Origin: Candidatus Nealsoniibacteriota bacterium | GTDB lineage: Bacteria > Patescibacteriota > Minisyncoccia > Minisyncoccales > GWA2-38-27 | Reading direction: 5' to 3' | NCBI GenBank assembly: GCA_003559065.1 | Contig: PWMZ01000019.1 | Location: 1-9,264, forward strand | DNA length: 9,264 nucleotides | Program-made: the position numbers and the translations under genes | In this document: in pieces, positions 6,339-9,264 of the stretch | Layout of the letters: each line of letters opens with the position of its first letter | Numbering within the stretch: the stretch's first letter is position 1 | Notes under the pieces: generated by a model | The model's input: the letters and a program-made list of their open reading frames with translations, nothing else | Database searches by the model: none | What the model was told of the DNA's origin: nothing

Positions 6339-9264
6339 TCAATTGTCGGGCAACTTCCCCCATGCCATGAAGATTTTCTCCTTTAACTCCCTTGCTCGTT
6401 TTATTTCGTCCTCATCTTTCATTTCAATAGAAGCTGACTCATGCTCCAGGATTTTCTTCATGGATTCTGTCAAATTGTTTATTGAGTAATTTATCTCTGC
6501 TTGAAAATAAAGAGATTCTAACAATAATTTCATGTCTTTCATTTCACGGCATAGCATCTCGTGTTCATTCAATAATTCTAAGGCTTTTTTATGTTTACCA
6601 AAACCATCATAGATGATTGCTTTTTGAATTAATGTTGTAATCAAGTTTTTATTATCATTCTTTTCTTTACACAAAATCTCATATTCTTCAAGTAATTCAA
6701 GAGCTCGGTTTTCATTGTCTAAGTAACCAAAAATGGGTATTTGAGCATCTAATGATGATTGCAAACCTGACGATAAACCAATTTCTCTACAAATTGCCTC
6801 TTGATCTGATAGTTTTCCCAGGGCTTCGTATAGTTTATTTTTTCCTATCAAGCATCTTGCTTGATTACCTAATGAATCCTGTAAATCTACCATTAAGTTT
6901 AATTCTCTATAAATGTGTTCTTCCTTTTGATGCAAAGATAATGCCTCGTCAGGTTTTCCTGTAATGCGTAATATTTCCGCTTGTTGAGCTAGTGAGCGGC
7001 TTAAGTTAATGGGATCATTTAACTCCAAACTCACTTTCTCTTGTTCTTTTAACAAATTCAAAGCAGTATCAAAATCATGTAAATGCATAAGATTCCTGGC
7101 ATGGAACCTTAATGATGCTTGTAATAACTCAAGAAAACCTGACTCTCTACAAATATTTTCAACTTTTTTATGTAAGCCAATAGCCTCATGATGCTTCCCA
7201 CCCAAACCTAAAACCTGTGCTTGATTAAATAACGATACCAATACACCTAATCCATACCCAAGTTGGCTATATATTCGTTCCTGGTCCTTTACCAGCCTCA
7301 TTGCATCCTCAAATTGACCTAAATCACCTTTGATAATTGCTTGAACACCTAGAGAATGTGCCAAACTATGATGATCCCCCTGCTGCCTGCTCAGATGCTC
7401 CTGCTCCTTCACCATCGCCATAGCCTCCTCAAATTGCCCCAACTCTTTAAGTATCACCGTCTGGTTGCCAAGGAGCTCAGCTAGCCTAACCTTGTTCCCC
7501 AACTCACGGAAGATGCATTCCTGTTTTTTATGTAACCAAATGGCTTCCTCCAACTTGCCCCAAGTCCTGAGAATTAAAGCTTGGAGGCCCATGGAAGTTG
7601 CCAGCCCATCCCTATCTCCCAATTCGTAGCAGATGTCCTCTTGCTCTTTTAGAAGGGAATTAGCTTCCTCCAGCTTTCCTACAGATTGCAAGATAGTCGC
7701 TTGTCCACATAAGCAAGCCTGCAGCATTTGTTTGTCTCCCACTTTGCGGCAAATGCGCTCTACTTCTTCAAAAAGTGAAAATGCTTCTGGCAAAAAGCTT
7801 GCTATAAACAACAGATATGCCAGCTTGTATAGCAAATGCAGACTTATCCTCGACGATTCACTTATCACCGACTGATAAGCATCCATCCGTGTCCTGTCTG
7901 TGTGCCCCTCGACCGCTGCCCAATACATATGCAGATCTTCCCAGCTATGATCATGCAGGGATTCAAACCAGTCCAGATTCGCCAGCAATTCATACAACCT
8001 GATCCATTCCCCTGCCTCGGCCAGCTGCCAGGGCAGCTCATCCACCTTGCGGGTGGGATAGCCTTCCAATCCTTCAAAGTAATTCGCTAGCCGTGTGTGG
8101 GCAAGAATTCTCTTTTCTTCAGTTTCTAGATAGCGCTCAGCCACCGCCTGGCGCAGGTAGTCATGGAAGAAGTCCAGCAAGCCTCCCCGATCCACCAACC
8201 CGCCCGCCAGCGCCAGGTACAGCGGCGACCACAACCGGTGGGGCAGCGGTTGGTTGCTTTCCCCCAGCAGATCCAGCAGCTCCACCTCGGATAAGCCGCG
8301 CCGGGCTGCCCAAATACATGACAGCGCATCCCGCACCAGCCCCGGCCGTTCAACTTCATAATCCACTTCGCAGCGTTCCAGAACCAGCCGGTACATCTCC
8401 GGAATTGACTCCGCTGACAAGTAACGGTCAATCACCTCATCCAGCTGCTCGTGCACCCCAAACTGGCGTAACTCTTCCAGCAGCACCCGCAAGGCCAACG
8501 GGTTCTCTGACTGCGGATCGGCAACAATGCGCACCACCCGCTCAGGGCTGAGTTGTTTAGAATACTGTGCCAGGTAGCCCTGAACCAGCTGTGCCCGCTC
8601 ATCCTCCGTGAGTGGCTCAATAATCAGGCTGGGCCAGCCGCGATCATTGACCACATCCAACGCTCGACTGGGCAGCGCCGAGAGCACCAGCCCGGCTTTC
8701 TCAGGCAATTCCAGCGGCAGCCAGTCCAGCTCCTGGGCATTCTCCTCCAGCTGGTTGAGACCGTCCAGGATCAGCACAACATCACGATTGGCCGCTGCCA
8801 TGTACAGCCAGTTGGGGAACGCCTGTCGCAGTTCATTCTCTGTCTGGGGTAGATCCTGGGGAATCTCACAGTGTTCTTTCAGTTCTCTCATCAGTCTTGC
8901 CAGCATATTGGCCAGATCGGTCGATCCCGTTGAGGCTCCCAGGAAGTGCATCAGCACCAGCTCATCAGTGTTTTCGGCGCGCCGTTTTAGCCCCCAGTTG
9001 GACAACAGCGCCGATTTGCCCGAGCCCGACTCACCCACCACGACCACCGGCTGACGGCTGGCTGACAGATGTTCATCCAGTTGGGCGTAGTACTTCTCCC
9101 CACCGATGTAGACACGCGCCCGCTCCCTGGCAAAGGCTTCGTGCAGCATCGCCTCCTGGGCCAACGGGTCGGGCTGTGATCCCTCCGGGTACAGTTCATT
9201 GATGATTGCGGTCAAGTCCGCCAGCACCCATTTACCAAGCTCCAGCGGGTCGCGGTAGTTCTCC
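6339..9264 (-). CDS. STAND P-loop NTPase (NPHP3/TEP1-like) with C-terminal TPR array, N-terminus outside the window
   Basis: The frame is open to the window edge. A GTG at 9227 could start it, but the codons before it read ENYRDPLELGKWVLADL, which belongs to the family, so the gene extends further and 974 residues are visible (numbered from the edge). KYYAQLDEHL is followed by Walker A GESGSGKSA (77-85, Lys83), then Walker B VVLILDGLNQLE (162-173, Asp167), SALPSRALDV (195-204), NPLALRVLLEELRQFG (254-269) and a winged-helix-like region (about 308-375). This motif series is typical of NPHP3/TEP1/NWD1-type NTPases, which often carry an N-terminal DUF4062 or TIR domain; that part would be off-window. 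Residues 473-952 are twelve TPR units of exactly 40 residues. STAND proteins of this kind are ligand-triggered switches, with the TPRs as probable sensor or autoinhibitory surface. Base composition changes strongly within the gene: the NTPase part is GC-rich and the distal TPR part AT-rich. The stop TGA lies at 6339-6341. Confidence 0.93.
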   Translation of the reverse strand, partial: ENYRDPLELGKWVLADLTAIINELYPEGSQPDPLAQEAMLHEAFARERARVYIGGEKYYAQLDEHLSASRQPVVVVGESGSGKSALLSNWGLKRRAENTDELVLMHFLGASTGSTDLANMLARLMRELKEHCEIPQDLPQTENELRQAFPNWLYMAAANRDVVLILDGLNQLEENAQELDWLPLELPEKAGLVLSALPSRALDVVNDRGWPSLIIEPLTEDERAQLVQGYLAQYSKQLSPERVVRIVADPQSENPLALRVLLEELRQFGVHEQLDEVIDRYLSAESIPEMYRLVLERCEVDYEVERPGLVRDALSCIWAARRGLSEVELLDLLGESNQPLPHRLWSPLYLALAGGLVDRGGLLDFFHDYLRQAVAERYLETEEKRILAHTRLANYFEGLEGYPTRKVDELPWQLAEAGEWIRLYELLANLDWFESLHDHSWEDLHMYWAAVEGHTDRTRMDAYQSVISESSRISLHLLYKLAYLLFIASFLPEAFSLFEEVERICRKVGDKQMLQACLCGQATILQSVGKLEEANSLLKEQEDICYELGDRDGLATSMGLQALILRTWGKLEEAIWLHKKQECIFRELGNKVRLAELLGNQTVILKELGQFEEAMAMVKEQEHLSRQQGDHHSLAHSLGVQAIIKGDLGQFEDAMRLVKDQERIYSQLGYGLGVLVSLFNQAQVLGLGGKHHEAIGLHKKVENICRESGFLELLQASLRFHARNLMHLHDFDTALNLLKEQEKVSLELNDPINLSRSLAQQAEILRITGKPDEALSLHQKEEHIYRELNLMVDLQDSLGNQARCLIGKNKLYEALGKLSDQEAICREIGLSSGLQSSLDAQIPIFGYLDNENRALELLEEYEILCKEKNDNKNLITTLIQKAIIYDGFGKHKKALELLNEHEMLCREMKDMKLLLESLYFQAEINYSINNLTESMKKILEHESASIEMKDEDEIKRARELKEKIFMAWGKLPDN
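6408..7847 (-). repeat. Twelve 120-bp TPR-coding units in the STAND gene
   Basis: Twelve consecutive 40-residue units run without a single insertion or deletion. The 'EAxxLxKEQE' segment recurs at fixed spacing (KEQE, KKQE, KEQE, KDQE, KKVE, KEQE, QKEE, SDQE, EEYE, NEHE). Some similarity remains visible in the DNA every 120 bases between about 7300 and 7680 (for example CCTCAAATTG near 7306 and 7426, and CTTCCTCCA near 7544 and 7664). Units nearer the C-terminus are more diverged and AT-rich. Confidence 0.85.

Noticed and set aside
6408..7847. CRISPR or non-coding tandem repeat explanation for the 120-bp periodicity
   Set aside because: The period is that of a 40-residue coding unit, similarity is stronger in protein than in DNA, and the reading frame is unbroken.
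8093..9202. Long plus-strand and alternative-frame ORFs opposite the NTPase-coding region
   Set aside because: They are rich in Pro, Ser and Arg without domain motifs, lie antisense to a clearly coding GC-rich gene with Walker motifs, and have no convincing ribosome binding sites.
9225..9227. GTG at 9227 as the start of the STAND gene
   Set aside because: The frame stays open upstream to the window edge and encodes the conserved family segment DPLELGKWVLADL, so the real start must be outside the window.

Overview
The window is a minus-strand stretch of a bacterial accessory region carrying large NTPase-based signalling (STAND-type) proteins, of the kind described as biological-conflict or defence systems. 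No mobile-element gene, tRNA, rRNA or CRISPR array was seen. The host is probably a member of the Chloroflexota (Anaerolineae-like) or another bacterium rich in STAND proteins. This is an inference from the flavour of the Maf protein (the DKAGGYAIQ segment followed by a 'DFNPVEMIEGSYTNVVGLPL' tail) and from the gene content; I could not test it.

Reading in the direction of transcription (high to low coordinates): (1) 9264-6339 is the 3' part of a gene for a P-loop NTPase of the NPHP3/TEP1-like STAND type, followed by twelve 40-residue tetratricopeptide (TPR) repeats. Its frame is open to the window edge, so its true N-terminus lies outside. (2) 6264-5107, 74 bp downstream, is a stand-alone TPR protein with seven repeats in the same 40-residue register, probably derived from the tail of gene 1 and likely cotranscribed with it. 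(3) 5106-4513 is a 594-bp gap with two small hairpins and a GC-richer island that looks like the decayed end of a frameshifted gene. (4) 4512-1609 encodes a 967-residue DUF4062 / nSTAND1 ATPase / FGE-sulfatase-fold protein whose FGE domain lacks the two catalytic cysteines. (5) 1567-947, 41 bp downstream, is a complete Maf-family nucleotide pyrophosphatase followed by a good rho-independent terminator. (6) 711-1 starts with a strong ribosome binding site and encodes a TIR domain (SARM1-like catalytic Glu80) that reads in frame into what looks like the N-terminal domain of a RuBisCO large subunit or RuBisCO-like protein; it runs off the window.

The likely logic is that the STAND ATPases act as switches: TPRs or the FGE fold sense a ligand, and N-terminal TIR/DUF4062-type domains transmit or execute the output. 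The TIR protein is a candidate NAD-cleaving effector. The most unusual object is the apparent TIR-RuBisCO fusion at 1-711. Other notable features are the strictly indel-free 40-residue repeat register in two adjacent genes and a sharp change from GC-rich to AT-rich sequence inside a single open reading frame (gene 1).
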